Assembly: GCF_902459655.1 (NCBI RefSeq)
Contig: NZ_CABPSB010000030.1
Location: 1-47,674 of the forward strand
Direction of reading: 5' to 3'
DNA: 47,674 nucleotides
Origin: Pandoraea anhela
GTDB lineage: Bacteria; Pseudomonadota; Gammaproteobacteria; Burkholderiales; Burkholderiaceae
Shown: piece after piece, positions 15,447 through 24,368 of the stretch
How positions within the stretch are numbered: position 1 is the first letter of the stretch
How the letters are laid out: each line of letters begins with the position of its first letter
The notes under the pieces: model-generated
The model's database searches: none
What the model saw: only the letters and a program-made list of their open reading frames with translations
Told to the model about the DNA's origin: nothing
Program-made: the position numbers and the translations under genes

Positions 15447-15480
15447 AAACGGCGCGTCACCGCTTGGGCACGCGCCGTTT
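15447..15480 (-). terminator. Terminator after the H1-like gene
   Basis: AAACGGCGCGT pairs with ACGCGCCGTTT over a 12-base loop. On the minus strand five T residues follow. It lies about 90 bases past the stop at 15571. Confidence 0.65.
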
Positions 15481-15570
15481 CCGAGATGAAGAAGGTCGTG
15501 AAATGTGTTCGTCGACCGCCGTTGAGCAGATCGAGGACGTCAGCACATCAATCGATCTCCGGTGACGGGC

Positions 15571-16266
15571 TCACACCTTCGCTACGCGCTGACGCGTCGT
15601 CGCCGCAGCGCGGGTAGCGCGTTTGCCCACACGCCCCGCCTTGGCCGAGACAGCGCCATTGACGGCTTTCGCCGGTGCGGAGGGTTTCACGGCCGCCGGG
15701 GACTTCGCGGGACCGACCGTCTTCTGCACCTTTGGTGCGCTTGGTACCTTGGGGGCCTTGAGACGCTGCACCTGAACGGCACCGCTCGCCGCGCTTTTTG
15801 CCGCCTCCACGACCTTCGCGACCTTCTCGACCTTCGCGACCCTCTCGGCCTTCACCGCCTTCACCGCCTTGGCCGGCTTCGTCGCTTTTTCAGCTTTCGG
15901 CGCTTTGGCGACTTTGGGCCGCTTTGCCTCTTTCGCGCCACTCACGCCGTTGTCCGTCTTTACGCGTTTCGCCTCGGGGGCGCCCGGCGCAGGTTTCGCG
16001 ACCGTCTTCGGCGCGGCCTTCGCTGCGGCAGCCAGTTCGAGATCGATGGTGTGTTTGAGGCCAGCGATCACCGGCGCGGCGAGATCGTCCGCAAAATGAT
16101 CGAACCAGCGTTTGGCCTGCAGCAGTTTTTTACCGCCGAGGCGTCGCTTGTGGCCCTCGTCACTGGCGATCACCTTGGCCGAAAGCCGGGCACGCCCTTT
16201 CGAGAGGCGCTCGAGAACGGTGATGATGGTGAACCCGCGATGCGACGTCTTCTGCTCTGCAGACAT
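15571..16266 (-). CDS. Lys/Ala-rich histone H1-like (AlgP-type) protein
   Basis: Start ATG 16266 has an excellent AGGAGG 8 bases upstream. The 231-residue product has a folded-looking N-terminal 85 residues (TIITVLERLSKGRARLSAKV, GGKKLLQAKRWFDHFADDLA) and then 145 residues made almost only of Lys, Ala, Pro and Val. This tail has KA/KV/PK motifs like eukaryotic histone H1, AlgP of Pseudomonas or BpH1 of Bordetella. Such tails bind DNA without sequence specificity. Here the ordered N-terminus is distinctive and may set the target. It is monocistronic. Confidence 0.7.
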   Translation of the reverse strand: MSAEQKTSHRGFTIITVLERLSKGRARLSAKVIASDEGHKRRLGGKKLLQAKRWFDHFADDLAAPVIAGLKHTIDLELAAAAKAAPKTVAKPAPGAPEAKRVKTDNGVSGAKEAKRPKVAKAPKAEKATKPAKAVKAVKAERVAKVEKVAKVVEAAKSAASGAVQVQRLKAPKVPSAPKVQKTVGPAKSPAAVKPSAPAKAVNGAVSAKAGRVGKRATRAAATTRQRVAKV

Positions 16267-16397
16267 AATGGCCTCCTGATGTACCTGCCGCACGGCAGGC
16301 CCGGATTAGGTCAAAGCCACGATATGAACCACGTGGATGCGACCGATCCTACCACGCCGGAATGTCGATGCCAGCAGGCATGCGGCTTTCGGAGACA

Positions 16398-17489
16398 TTA
16401 GTGTGTGGTGGACGCAACCTCGGGCGGGTTCGGCGCCTGCGCGAAATACTGAACGCTGGCCGGAATTGCGAAGCGGATGTCTTCCTTCAGGAACGCGCGC
16501 ATGAGCGCAAGGTTAATGTCCTGCTGCAAATCCATATAAAGGTTGTAATCGGGACTGAGCACAAAATAGACGACTTCGAAGTCGAGCGAACTCGCACCGA
16601 ACTGCTTGAAGTGCGCACGATCGAAGCGCGTCTTGCCGCTCGCCTGCACCACTTGCCTGACCATCGCAGGTATCTTCGCGATTTTGTCCGGCACGGTGTG
16701 GTACGTCACGCTAAAGGTAAATACGATGCGACGCTCCGACATGCGTTTGTAGTTATGCAGCGTGTTCTTGAGCAGTTCGGTATTGCCGCAGACGATTTCC
16801 TCGCCACTCAGACTGCGAATGCGCGTGGTCTTGAGTCCGATGCGCTCGATCGTGCCGGAAACATCGCCGAAGACGATAAAGTCGCCGACTTCGAACGGCT
16901 TATCCAGGCCGATGGCCAACGACGCGAACAAATCGCTCAGCACGTTCTGCACGGCGAGGGCGACGGCGACACCCCCGATACCGAGGCTGGCGACGAAGGC
17001 GGTGATGTTTACGCCGAAATTCGCGAGCATGGCGAGCAACAACACCGCCCATGCGAGGACCCGCACCGTCCACGCCGTCATGGTGACGATGACGGGATTG
17101 TCCGGCACCGTGGCGCGATGCTGCATGCGACGCGCCGACCACACGCCCACGGCGCGATTGACCCAAAGCGCCAGTTGCAGGCAGAAAAGCACCGTCCAGC
17201 CGCGAACGATAGCGGTGTCCCACTTATCGCCGAGATCGAGCATCTTCAGCCCGATGAGCAACGCAGCGAGCAGGAGAACGAAGTGACGCGTCGCCCCCAG
17301 CACCTCCGCAAACATCCCCGCCGCCTGCGATTGCAAACGCCTGGACAGCGCTCCGAAACGTACCAACGCGAGACGAAGCACACCGCTCATTACGCCGTAA
17401 CTCAACACCATGGCGATGACGGCGAACAACCCGTCCGCAGGTGAAATCCCCTCGAAAGCCTGTAATGAAGTAAGCGCGCCGATTTGCAA
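16398..17489 (-). CDS. MscS-family mechanosensitive ion channel
   Basis: This 363-residue inner-membrane protein has about five membrane segments (around 20-40, 62-82, 95-112, 133-152, 160-180). These are followed by the MscS pore and beta domain: GIGGVAVALAVQNVLSDLFA, SLAIGLDKPFEVGDFIVFGD, GTIERIGLKTTRIRSLSGEE. Length and topology match YnaI/YbdG-like members rather than the shorter E. coli MscS. It gates on membrane tension to release solutes in hypo-osmotic shock. It is monocistronic; the porin and H1-like genes run in the same direction but each has its own spacing. Confidence 0.85.
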   Translation of the reverse strand: MQIGALTSLQAFEGISPADGLFAVIAMVLSYGVMSGVLRLALVRFGALSRRLQSQAAGMFAEVLGATRHFVLLLAALLIGLKMLDLGDKWDTAIVRGWTVLFCLQLALWVNRAVGVWSARRMQHRATVPDNPVIVTMTAWTVRVLAWAVLLLAMLANFGVNITAFVASLGIGGVAVALAVQNVLSDLFASLAIGLDKPFEVGDFIVFGDVSGTIERIGLKTTRIRSLSGEEIVCGNTELLKNTLHNYKRMSERRIVFTFSVTYHTVPDKIAKIPAMVRQVVQASGKTRFDRAHFKQFGASSLDFEVVYFVLSPDYNLYMDLQQDINLALMRAFLKEDIRFAIPASVQYFAQAPNPPEVASTTH

Positions 17490-17706
17490 GCGTGGCCTCC
17501 TTGCGTAAAGGTCAAAACTCGTCAGGACGCAAGATATGTGCCGACCGGTCGATCCGTCGTCCGGCCGGTCGGGGAGGCACCCGGGCGATGCCGCAGGCGT
17601 GCAGATCTTTCAAACGGTGGAAGAAATGACAGCGACCGATCGCCCTCGCGCGAACCGGAGCGTCGGCGAAGGCGCGCGCTGCCGTGTGGTGCCATGTGGT
17701 GCCGAT

Positions 17707-17722
17707 CGGCACGGGGGCTGCT
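17707..17722 (+). promoter_or_regulatory. Candidate sigma-54 promoter for the sulfur operon
   Basis: CGGCACGGGGGCTGCT agrees at 14 of 16 positions with the sigma-54 consensus (TGGCAC, N5, TTGC pattern), with the invariant GG and GC 10 bases apart. It faces the metQ-like gene at 18007, about 285 bases away. The 517 bases from 17,490 to 18,006 hold no gene. An SfnR-like sigma-54 activator is encoded in the same island. Confidence 0.4.
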
Positions 17723-18006
17723 GGAATCGACGCAACCGGCCAACAGATTGTTCATTTTTTGCGCCCCTCACCGCACACCATCGCGTGGCGTCAACGCGGC
17801 CCTGCTCGCCACCGCCATCACAAAACTCAAAAACATCATTCAGAAATAATCACTTACACCACATCCGGGATGTGCATATGCAAACCATTTTTGCTTCGTA
17901 GTCGTCGCGCGGCCACAAGGTTTTAATACGCTCTCGGGGCACAGGCGATCCAGATTCCAGGGAGATGTCCTTATGCCGTAGATGGGGACCACCTTCTGAT
18001 CGGACC

Positions 18007-18837
18007 ATGACGAAGCAATCATTGCGAAGCCTTTCGCTTTCCCTCTTGTCGGCACTGTCGTTTGCGTTGTCGCCCGTGGTTTCGGCTCACGCACAACCGC
18101 TGAGAATCGGCACCAACCCGGGTATGCTCGGCGACACGCTGGAGGTCGCTGCACAGGAAGCCAGGAAGCAGGGCATCGACGTGCGTATCGTCGAAATGAC
18201 GGACTGGACCACGCCCAACGTGGCCCTCTCCGCCGGCGATCTCGATCTCAATTACTTCCAGCATTCGGCCTTCCTCGAAAACGAAATCCGCGAGCGGGGC
18301 TACAAATTCGCAAAAGCCGGTGTGGGCGTGCTACCGAACATCGGCCTGTTTTCCACACGCGTCAAACAACTCTCGGCCCTGAAAAACGGTGCGAGCGTCG
18401 CGCTCGCCAACGACCCGGTCAATCAGGGTCGCGGCCTGCAACTGCTGGCCCGCGCGGGCCTCGTCACACTCCGGCCGGGCGTCGGCAGCAAAGCGACACT
18501 CGCCGATATTACCGGCAATCCGAAGAATCTGAACATCAAGGAAATCGAAGGACCGCAGCTCGTTCGCGCGCTCGACGATGTCGACCTGGCGCAGGGCTAC
18601 CCCGCGCGCTTCGTCACCGCCGGGCGGCCCGATATCGCCACGCATGGCTTGCTTTACTCGACCACCGACGATGTGCAGTACGCCCTCGTGTTCGTCTCGC
18701 GCGCCGACAACGTCAACGATCCGCGCATTCAACAGTTCATCAGGATCTATCAGGAATCTCCGGCCGTAAGGGCCAAGATCGACGCCTCATACGTCGGCGA
18801 CCAGCGACTCTACAGCCTGCCCTGGCTCAAAAAGTGA
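18007..18837 (+). CDS. MetQ/NlpA-family ABC transporter substrate-binding protein (first copy)
   Basis: From ATG 18007 the protein begins MTKQSLRSLSLSLLSALSFA with a signal peptide ending AHAQ, but no lipobox cysteine, so it should be soluble in the periplasm. NlpA-family features are LRIGTNPGMLGDTLEVAAQE, VEMTDWTTPNVALSAGDLDL, NYFQHSAFLENEIRERGYKF and ALANDPVNQGRGLQLLARAG. The family usually binds methionine or related sulfur compounds. A second copy follows 51 bases later, then MetN and MetI. The neighbouring monooxygenases suggest an organosulfur ligand. Confidence 0.85.
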   Translation: MTKQSLRSLSLSLLSALSFALSPVVSAHAQPLRIGTNPGMLGDTLEVAAQEARKQGIDVRIVEMTDWTTPNVALSAGDLDLNYFQHSAFLENEIRERGYKFAKAGVGVLPNIGLFSTRVKQLSALKNGASVALANDPVNQGRGLQLLARAGLVTLRPGVGSKATLADITGNPKNLNIKEIEGPQLVRALDDVDLAQGYPARFVTAGRPDIATHGLLYSTTDDVQYALVFVSRADNVNDPRIQQFIRIYQESPAVRAKIDASYVGDQRLYSLPWLKK

Positions 18838-18888
18838 GCGCTATCCCCCTCCTCTCCTTCCACACGCTACCTGTTTCCGGAGTCTTAC

Positions 18889-19704
18889 ATGAAGCTTTCC
18901 TTCGTCCTGCGCACGGCGCTTGCCCCGTTGGCCGCACTCCTCATGCTCAACGCCAGCGCTGCCGACAAGTTGCGCATCGGTGTCGTCCCCGGCGCCTATG
19001 GGGACTCCATCGCCGTGGCGGCCAAAGAGGCCAAACGTCAGGGCATCGATGTGGATGTCGTCGAATTCACCGACTGGACGACGCCGAACATCGCCGTGAA
19101 TTCGGGCGATCTGGACATCAATTACTTTCAGCACCAGCCTTTCCTGAATAACGCGATTCAAAAGAACGGCTTCAAACTCGCCAGCGCGGGCACGGGCATT
19201 CTTGCCAACGTCGGTCTGTATTCGCTCAAGCACAAGACCATCGCCGAGGTGCCGGAGCGCGGCACGGTCGGCATCGCCAACGATCCGGTCAATCAAGGCC
19301 GGGGGCTGCTCCTGCTGCAAAAGGTCGGCCTCATCAAGCTCAAGAGCGGTGTGGGCTTCCTCGGCACGCTCAACGACATCGTCGACAACCCGAAAAAGCT
19401 GCGCTTCGTCGAAGTCGAAGGGCCGCAACTCGTACGTATCACGGGCGACGTGGACATCGCGCAGGGCTATCCGCACTTTATCGTCGCCGCGAAGGCGTTC
19501 GATCCGTCGAGCGGACTGGCCTATTCCGGCATCGAAGACGCGCAATTCTCGATTCAGTTCGTCGTCAAGGCCGATCGTGTCCAGGACCCCGTGGTCAAGA
19601 AGTTCATCCGCATCTACCAGAACTCGGACGCAGTGAAAGCGACTGTGAATCAGGCTTTCAACAACGACAAACGACTGTACTCGCTGTCGTGGGTCAAACA
19701 ATGA
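18889..19704 (+). CDS. MetQ/NlpA-family ABC transporter substrate-binding protein (second copy)
   Basis: A 271-residue paralogue of the preceding gene begins MKLSFVLRTALAPLAALLML, cleaved after ASA. It again has no lipidation site. It keeps the family motifs (VEFTDWTTPNIAVNSGDLDI, NYFQHQPFLNNAIQKNGFKL, IANDPVNQGRGLLLLQKVGL) and ends in KRLYSLSWVKQ like its neighbour. The two are clearly related but differ widely in sequence, so they may present different ligands to one MetNI transporter. It is 28 bases from metN. Confidence 0.85.
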   Translation: MKLSFVLRTALAPLAALLMLNASAADKLRIGVVPGAYGDSIAVAAKEAKRQGIDVDVVEFTDWTTPNIAVNSGDLDINYFQHQPFLNNAIQKNGFKLASAGTGILANVGLYSLKHKTIAEVPERGTVGIANDPVNQGRGLLLLQKVGLIKLKSGVGFLGTLNDIVDNPKKLRFVEVEGPQLVRITGDVDIAQGYPHFIVAAKAFDPSSGLAYSGIEDAQFSIQFVVKADRVQDPVVKKFIRIYQNSDAVKATVNQAFNNDKRLYSLSWVKQ

Positions 19705-19732
19705 CGCGCTTCGTCGCGAAAGGAGCCCGCTC

Positions 19733-20950
19733 ATGAGCGTGACAGCGACCGCAAGACAAACGCTGGCAGAGCACGCCGAGACGCCGGTCGTTCTCGCGAC
19801 GGCCGGCCGTGCCCCGTCTCCGGCAGCGACGCCCGCTGCGCGTAACGACGCGAGCCTCAAAGGCGCCGTGGCGTTTCGCGACGTGACGAAAACATACGTG
19901 TCGTCTGCCGGGCTCGTGACCGCGCTCGACGCCATCGATCTCGACATCCGGCCAGGCAGCGTTTTCGGCATCATCGGACGCAGCGGCGCGGGCAAATCCA
20001 GTCTGCTGCGCACCATCAACCGGCTGGAGCGCCCGAGCGGCGGACAGGTGCTCGTCGACGGTGTCGACATCGCTACGCTGAACGACGCACAGCTCGTACA
20101 GCTTCGCCGTCGCATCGGCATGATCTTTCAGCACTTCAACCTGCTCTCGGCCAAGACGGTCTTCGACAACGTGGCGTTGCCGCTGCAAGTCGCGGGCGTG
20201 CCGAAAGCGCAGATCGACGCCCGCGTGGGCGAATTGCTCGCGCTCGTCGGTCTGTCGGACAAAGCCGGTACGTATCCCGGTCGCCTCTCGGGCGGACAGA
20301 AGCAGCGCGTCGGCATCGCCCGTGCCCTCGCGACCGGCCCCGAGATCCTGCTGTGTGACGAAGCGACGTCCGCGCTCGACCCCGAGACGACGCACGCCAC
20401 CCTGCGCCTGCTGCGCGACATCAATCGTCAGTTGGGCATCACCATCGTACTCATCACCCACGAGATGAGCGTGATTCGCGAGATCGCCGATCAGGTGCTC
20501 GTGCTCGAGCAAGGACGCATCGCCGAACTCGGCGACGTGTGGCGCGTATTCGGCGCGCCCCGGCACGACGCCACGCGCGCGCTGCTCGCGCCGCTTCGAC
20601 ATGACTTGCCCGACGATCTGCGTCAGGCGATGCAGCCCGATCGGCCCGCCGGTCCCTGCGTGCAGATCCTTCAACTGACGTATCGCGGCGCGGACGGACT
20701 GGAGCCCGACTTCCCCCGTATTGCGCAAGCGTTGGGCGGGAGTGTCCGGTTACTGCACGGCGGCGTGGACCGCATTCAGGGTCACTCGCAGGGGCAGTTG
20801 CTGATCTCGCTCGCCCCCCCGCCACATCGCCCGGACGCCCCCGGCGAGCGCACCCCGCCGGATTGGCAAACACTGACGCGCGGGCCGAACGCCATCGCGC
20901 ATGACATCGAGGGACTCGGATATGTCGCTGACGCTGTCCATCTCCATTGA
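19733..20950 (+). CDS. MetN-type ABC transporter ATPase with C-terminal NIL domain
   Basis: This 405-residue ATPase has Walker A GRSGAGKS (82-89), signature LSGGQKQ (185-191), Walker B ILLCDE (205-210) and H-loop ITHE. Residues about 310-400 form the NIL domain (CVQILQLTYRGADGLEPDFP), through which MetN senses methionine and is inhibited. The N-terminal 40 residues are a nonconserved extension. It pairs with the permease overlapping its 3' end by 29 bases. Methionine-type transport is family knowledge; the true substrate here may be another sulfur compound. Confidence 0.85.
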   Translation: MSVTATARQTLAEHAETPVVLATAGRAPSPAATPAARNDASLKGAVAFRDVTKTYVSSAGLVTALDAIDLDIRPGSVFGIIGRSGAGKSSLLRTINRLERPSGGQVLVDGVDIATLNDAQLVQLRRRIGMIFQHFNLLSAKTVFDNVALPLQVAGVPKAQIDARVGELLALVGLSDKAGTYPGRLSGGQKQRVGIARALATGPEILLCDEATSALDPETTHATLRLLRDINRQLGITIVLITHEMSVIREIADQVLVLEQGRIAELGDVWRVFGAPRHDATRALLAPLRHDLPDDLRQAMQPDRPAGPCVQILQLTYRGADGLEPDFPRIAQALGGSVRLLHGGVDRIQGHSQGQLLISLAPPPHRPDAPGERTPPDWQTLTRGPNAIAHDIEGLGYVADAVHLH

Positions 20951-21584
20951 CCGCTACTGGAGCGCGCTGATCGACACGCTGATGATGGTCGGCGTGTCGG
21001 GCGCCATCGCCTTTGCCGCAGGCGTTCCGCTGGCCGTACTACTGATCGTCACCGCACCGGGCGGTTTCCTCGCATGGCCGCGCGTGAACCGCGTGGTCGG
21101 TGGCGTGATCAACGGGTTTCGCGCAACGCCCTTCATCGTGCTACTCGTCGCGCTGATCCCCTTCACGCGCCTTATCGCCGGCACCACCATCGGCGTATGG
21201 GCGGCCATCGTTCCGCTCGCCGTGAGCGCGACGCCCTTCTTCGCCCGCATCGTCGAGGTCAGCTTGCGCGAGGTCGATCCCGGACTGATCGAAGCCGCCC
21301 AGGCAATGGGTTGCGAGAAATGGGACATCGTGCGCCATGTGTATCTGCCCGAGGCCCTGCCGGGCGTCATCGGGGGCTTCACCATCACGCTCGTTGCGCT
21401 CATCAGCGCATCGGCCATGGCCGGGGCGGTGGGGGCAGGCGGGCTGGGCGATCTGGCTATCCGCTACGGCTACCAGCGATTCGACACCCAGGTCATGTTG
21501 ATCGTGATCGCCGTGCTGATCCTGCTCGTCACGCTCGTGCAAACCGCGGGCGATCGCTACGTGCACTGGCTTCGCAGCCGCTGA
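20922..21584 (+). CDS. MetI-type ABC transporter permease
   Basis: From ATG 20922 (MSLTLSISIDRYWSALIDTL) the 220-residue inner-membrane protein has five predicted membrane segments and the EAA loop LIEAAQAMGCEKWDIVRHVY, which docks to the ATPase. The glycine-rich AMAGAVGAGGLGDLAIRYGY is typical of MetI. An upstream ATG at 20901 is in frame but weaker. It overlaps metN, so the two are coupled. The downstream gene begins 45 bases later. Confidence 0.85.
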   Translation: MSLTLSISIDRYWSALIDTLMMVGVSGAIAFAAGVPLAVLLIVTAPGGFLAWPRVNRVVGGVINGFRATPFIVLLVALIPFTRLIAGTTIGVWAAIVPLAVSATPFFARIVEVSLREVDPGLIEAAQAMGCEKWDIVRHVYLPEALPGVIGGFTITLVALISASAMAGAVGAGGLGDLAIRYGYQRFDTQVMLIVIAVLILLVTLVQTAGDRYVHWLRSR

Positions 21585-21629
21585 ATAGCGCGCGCCCCCA
21601 CGCCCCGTCCCGCATCGAGGAAACGCCTA

Positions 21630-22964
21630 ATGACTCATCCAGACGCTACGATCTCCCGAAGCGCCCATAGCTCTCATAGCCCTCATAGCGCTCCGAATCC
21701 CGCCGTGTCGGCCGATCACACGGGCCCGGCCGCGCCCCCACGCACGCTCAACCGCCTGCCGCTACCCCCCAGCCCACCCCATCGCATTACCAGCGAAGCC
21801 GAAGCACTGACGATTGCTCAAACCCTCGCCGACACCTTCCGCGCGAGCGCCGCCGAGCGCGACAGCGAGCGTCGCCTGCCGTGGGACGAGATCGAGCAAT
21901 ACACCGCGAGCGGCCTGTGGGCCATCACCATTCCCCGGCAATACGGCGGGCTCGGCGCATCGTACGTGACGCTGGCCCAACTGTTCGTCACGATCTGCGC
22001 GGCCGACCCGTCGCTGGGTCAGATTCCGCAGAACCACTTCGCGGTGCTGCAAAACCTCTCCGACATGGGCGATGAGGCGCAACGGCAGCGCTGGTTCGCC
22101 GATGTCCTCGGCGGCCAGCGGATCGGCAACGCCGGCCCCGAACGCAAGTCGAAGGCGGCACGACTCGACTCGCCGACCGCGCAACTCACGCGCGACGCCA
22201 ACGGCACCCTGCGCGTGAGCGGCACCCGCTATTACTCGACAGGCTCCGCCTTCGCGCATTGGATACCGTTTCGCGCGGTCGACGAGGAGGGTCGCCCCGT
22301 GCAGGTGTGGGCGCGGCGCGACGCGCCCGGCGTCACCGTCTTCGACGATTGGGACGCCTTCGGCCAGCGAACGACGGCCAGCGGTGGCGTGATCTTCGAG
22401 AACGTCGCCGTCGAAGATCGGGACGTGGTGCCCGTCTGGCGATTTGGACAAATCCCCACGCTTTCTGGCCCGGTCTCGCAGTTGATTCAGGCGTCTATCG
22501 ACGCGGGCATCGCCCAAGGCGCGCTGCGCGATGCGCTCGACTTCGTACGCGACAAGAGCCGCCCCTGGATCGATGCCGGCGTGCGTCAGGCAAGCGATGA
22601 CCCCTACATCATCCACGAGATCGGCCAATTGCAGATCGAGGTCGACGCCGCACATGCCGTGCTGCTCGAAGCGGCGCAATATCTGGACACGCTCGCGCTC
22701 GGCCCCATCGACGAGTCGATTTGCGCGAGCGCGTCGGTCGCCGTGGCAGAAGCCAAGATCCTGACAACCGAAGCGGCGCTGAACGCGGGCGAGCACCTGT
22801 TTGCGCTCGCCGGCTCGGCGTCGAGCCGCGCCAGGTACAACCTCGACCGCCACTGGCGCAATGCCCGGGTTCATACGCTGCACGACCCGGTGCGCTGGAA
22901 ATACCACCTGCTCGGCAATTACGTCCTCAACGGCGCGCTCCCGAAGCGACACCAATGGAACTGA
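21630..22964 (+). CDS. SfnB-family sulfur-acquisition flavoprotein (acyl-CoA dehydrogenase fold)
   Basis: A 444-residue protein with a disordered Ser/Pro/His-rich first 50 residues, then the acyl-CoA dehydrogenase fold: YTASGLWAITIPRQYGGLGA, SLGQIPQNHFAVLQNLSDMG, GTRYYSTGSAFAHWIPFRAV, TVFDDWDAFGQRTTASGG and RHWRNARVHTLHDPVRWKYH. These are marks of SfnB/DszC-like proteins that use reduced flavin and oxygen, not CoA dehydrogenation. SfnB-type genes are induced under sulfate limitation in pseudomonads. It is followed by a close paralogue starting within its stop codon. Confidence 0.85.
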   Translation: MTHPDATISRSAHSSHSPHSAPNPAVSADHTGPAAPPRTLNRLPLPPSPPHRITSEAEALTIAQTLADTFRASAAERDSERRLPWDEIEQYTASGLWAITIPRQYGGLGASYVTLAQLFVTICAADPSLGQIPQNHFAVLQNLSDMGDEAQRQRWFADVLGGQRIGNAGPERKSKAARLDSPTAQLTRDANGTLRVSGTRYYSTGSAFAHWIPFRAVDEEGRPVQVWARRDAPGVTVFDDWDAFGQRTTASGGVIFENVAVEDRDVVPVWRFGQIPTLSGPVSQLIQASIDAGIAQGALRDALDFVRDKSRPWIDAGVRQASDDPYIIHEIGQLQIEVDAAHAVLLEAAQYLDTLALGPIDESICASASVAVAEAKILTTEAALNAGEHLFALAGSASSRARYNLDRHWRNARVHTLHDPVRWKYHLLGNYVLNGALPKRHQWN

Positions 22965-24352
22965 TGGGCACGGATTGCCCGGCCTTCGCAAGACATCCCG
23001 ACATGACATACGCCTCGACACTGGCGCGCCTCCCAGCGGCCGCTCAAGCCAGCCATGCCGCCAACGCGGACGCCCCCAATGCCCCCAATGCCCCTACCGC
23101 CCCCGAAGATCCGTTGCGAGCGTCGATCCGAACGGATCGGCCTGCGCCCGCGCCTGCCCCGCAACGAAACGCAGACGTGATTCGGGACGATGCCCACGCG
23201 CTAGAAGTCGCAAACGCGTTCGCCACCGACATCGCCGGCGACGCCCGCAAACGCGATCAGGAGCGCCGGCTCGCGTGGCGCGAGGTGGAGCAGTTCAGTC
23301 AAAGCGGACTGTGGGGCATTACCGTACCGAAGGCTTACGGCGGCGCGGGCGTCAGCACCGGTACGCTGACGAAAGCGGTAAGCGTCATCGCTGCTGCCGA
23401 TGGCAGTTTCGGTCACATCCCGCAAAACCATTACTACTCGCTCGAAGTGCTGCGCGTTGGCGGCACGCACGAACAAAAAACATTTTTCTACGACCGCGTA
23501 TTGCGCGGCGAGCGTCTGGGCAATGCGCTGGCCGAGGTCGGACAGCGCGACTTCAAGCGTCGCACGCAACTGCTGCGCGAGCCGGGCGGCTGGTTCGTGA
23601 ATGGGGCGAAGTTCTATTGCACCGGAGCGGTCTATGCACACTGGATTCCCACCCTCGCCGTCGCTCAGGAAGACACCGGCGAGCGGGGCTATCTCGTGTT
23701 CATCCCTCGCGCCGCGCCGGGCGTGACGATTACCGACGACTGGGACGGCTTCGGCCAGCGCGTAACCGGCAGCGGGTCGGTCCAGTTCGAGCGTGTGCGC
23801 ATCGAGCCGGAATGGGTCGTGCCGTTTACCGCATCGTTCGAGCGGGCGACCACCATCGGTCCGTTCGCCCAGATCATCCACGCCGCGCTCGACGCCGGTA
23901 TCGGCCATGGCGCGTTGCAGGCCGCGCTGCCGTTCATCCGGGAGCATGCCAGGCCATGGATCGACGCAGGCGGGCAACGGGCCGCCGACGATCCGCTGCT
24001 GCTCGAACAGATCGGTAACGTTCACCTGCGCCTGCGCGCCGCCGACGCCCTCATCGCGCGCGCCGCGCATGCCGTCGACACGGCGCAACGGGCGCCGGAC
24101 GACGACAGCGTGGCGGCCGCGTCGATTGCGGTGGCGCAGGCCAAGGCGCTGAGCACCAGCGCCAGTTTGCTCGCCAGCACCAAACTGCTCGAACTCAGTG
24201 GCACGAGCGCGACATCGGCGTCGCTCGGGCTCGACCGCTTCTGGCGCAACGCGCGCACCCATACGCTGCACGACCCGGTGCGCTGGAAGTATCACGCAGT
24301 GGGCAACTATGTTCTCAACGGCGTGCGCCCGCCCCGCCACGGGGCGATCTGA
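22964..24352 (+). CDS. SfnB-family flavoprotein, second copy
   Basis: Start ATG 22964 overlaps the stop of the previous gene (TGATG); ATG 22955 and 23003 are alternatives. After a low-complexity Ala/Pro/Asn leader the protein carries the same fold as its neighbour: FSQSGLWGITVPKAYGGAGV, SFGHIPQNHYYSLEVLRVGG, FYCTGAVYAHWIPTLAVAQE, DDWDGFGQRVTGSGS and FWRNARTHTLHDPVRWKYHA. Two tandem DszC-like proteins suggest different substrates or a hetero-oligomer. The intact GFGQR motif here is a useful comparison for the broken gene at 25776. Confidence 0.85.
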   Translation: MGTDCPAFARHPDMTYASTLARLPAAAQASHAANADAPNAPNAPTAPEDPLRASIRTDRPAPAPAPQRNADVIRDDAHALEVANAFATDIAGDARKRDQERRLAWREVEQFSQSGLWGITVPKAYGGAGVSTGTLTKAVSVIAAADGSFGHIPQNHYYSLEVLRVGGTHEQKTFFYDRVLRGERLGNALAEVGQRDFKRRTQLLREPGGWFVNGAKFYCTGAVYAHWIPTLAVAQEDTGERGYLVFIPRAAPGVTITDDWDGFGQRVTGSGSVQFERVRIEPEWVVPFTASFERATTIGPFAQIIHAALDAGIGHGALQAALPFIREHARPWIDAGGQRAADDPLLLEQIGNVHLRLRAADALIARAAHAVDTAQRAPDDDSVAAASIAVAQAKALSTSASLLASTKLLELSGTSATSASLGLDRFWRNARTHTLHDPVRWKYHAVGNYVLNGVRPPRHGAI

Positions 24353-24368
24353 GGCCAGGACTCTCGTC

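Noticed and set aside
17865-17901. Tiny frame MQTIFAS before the first metQ-like gene
   Set aside because: Seven codons only, no sulfur-residue attenuator logic and no terminator after it.
18841-20728. Long minus-strand frames opposite the metQ and metN genes
   Set aside because: Antisense of strongly motif-supported ABC transporter genes; the translations show no domain.
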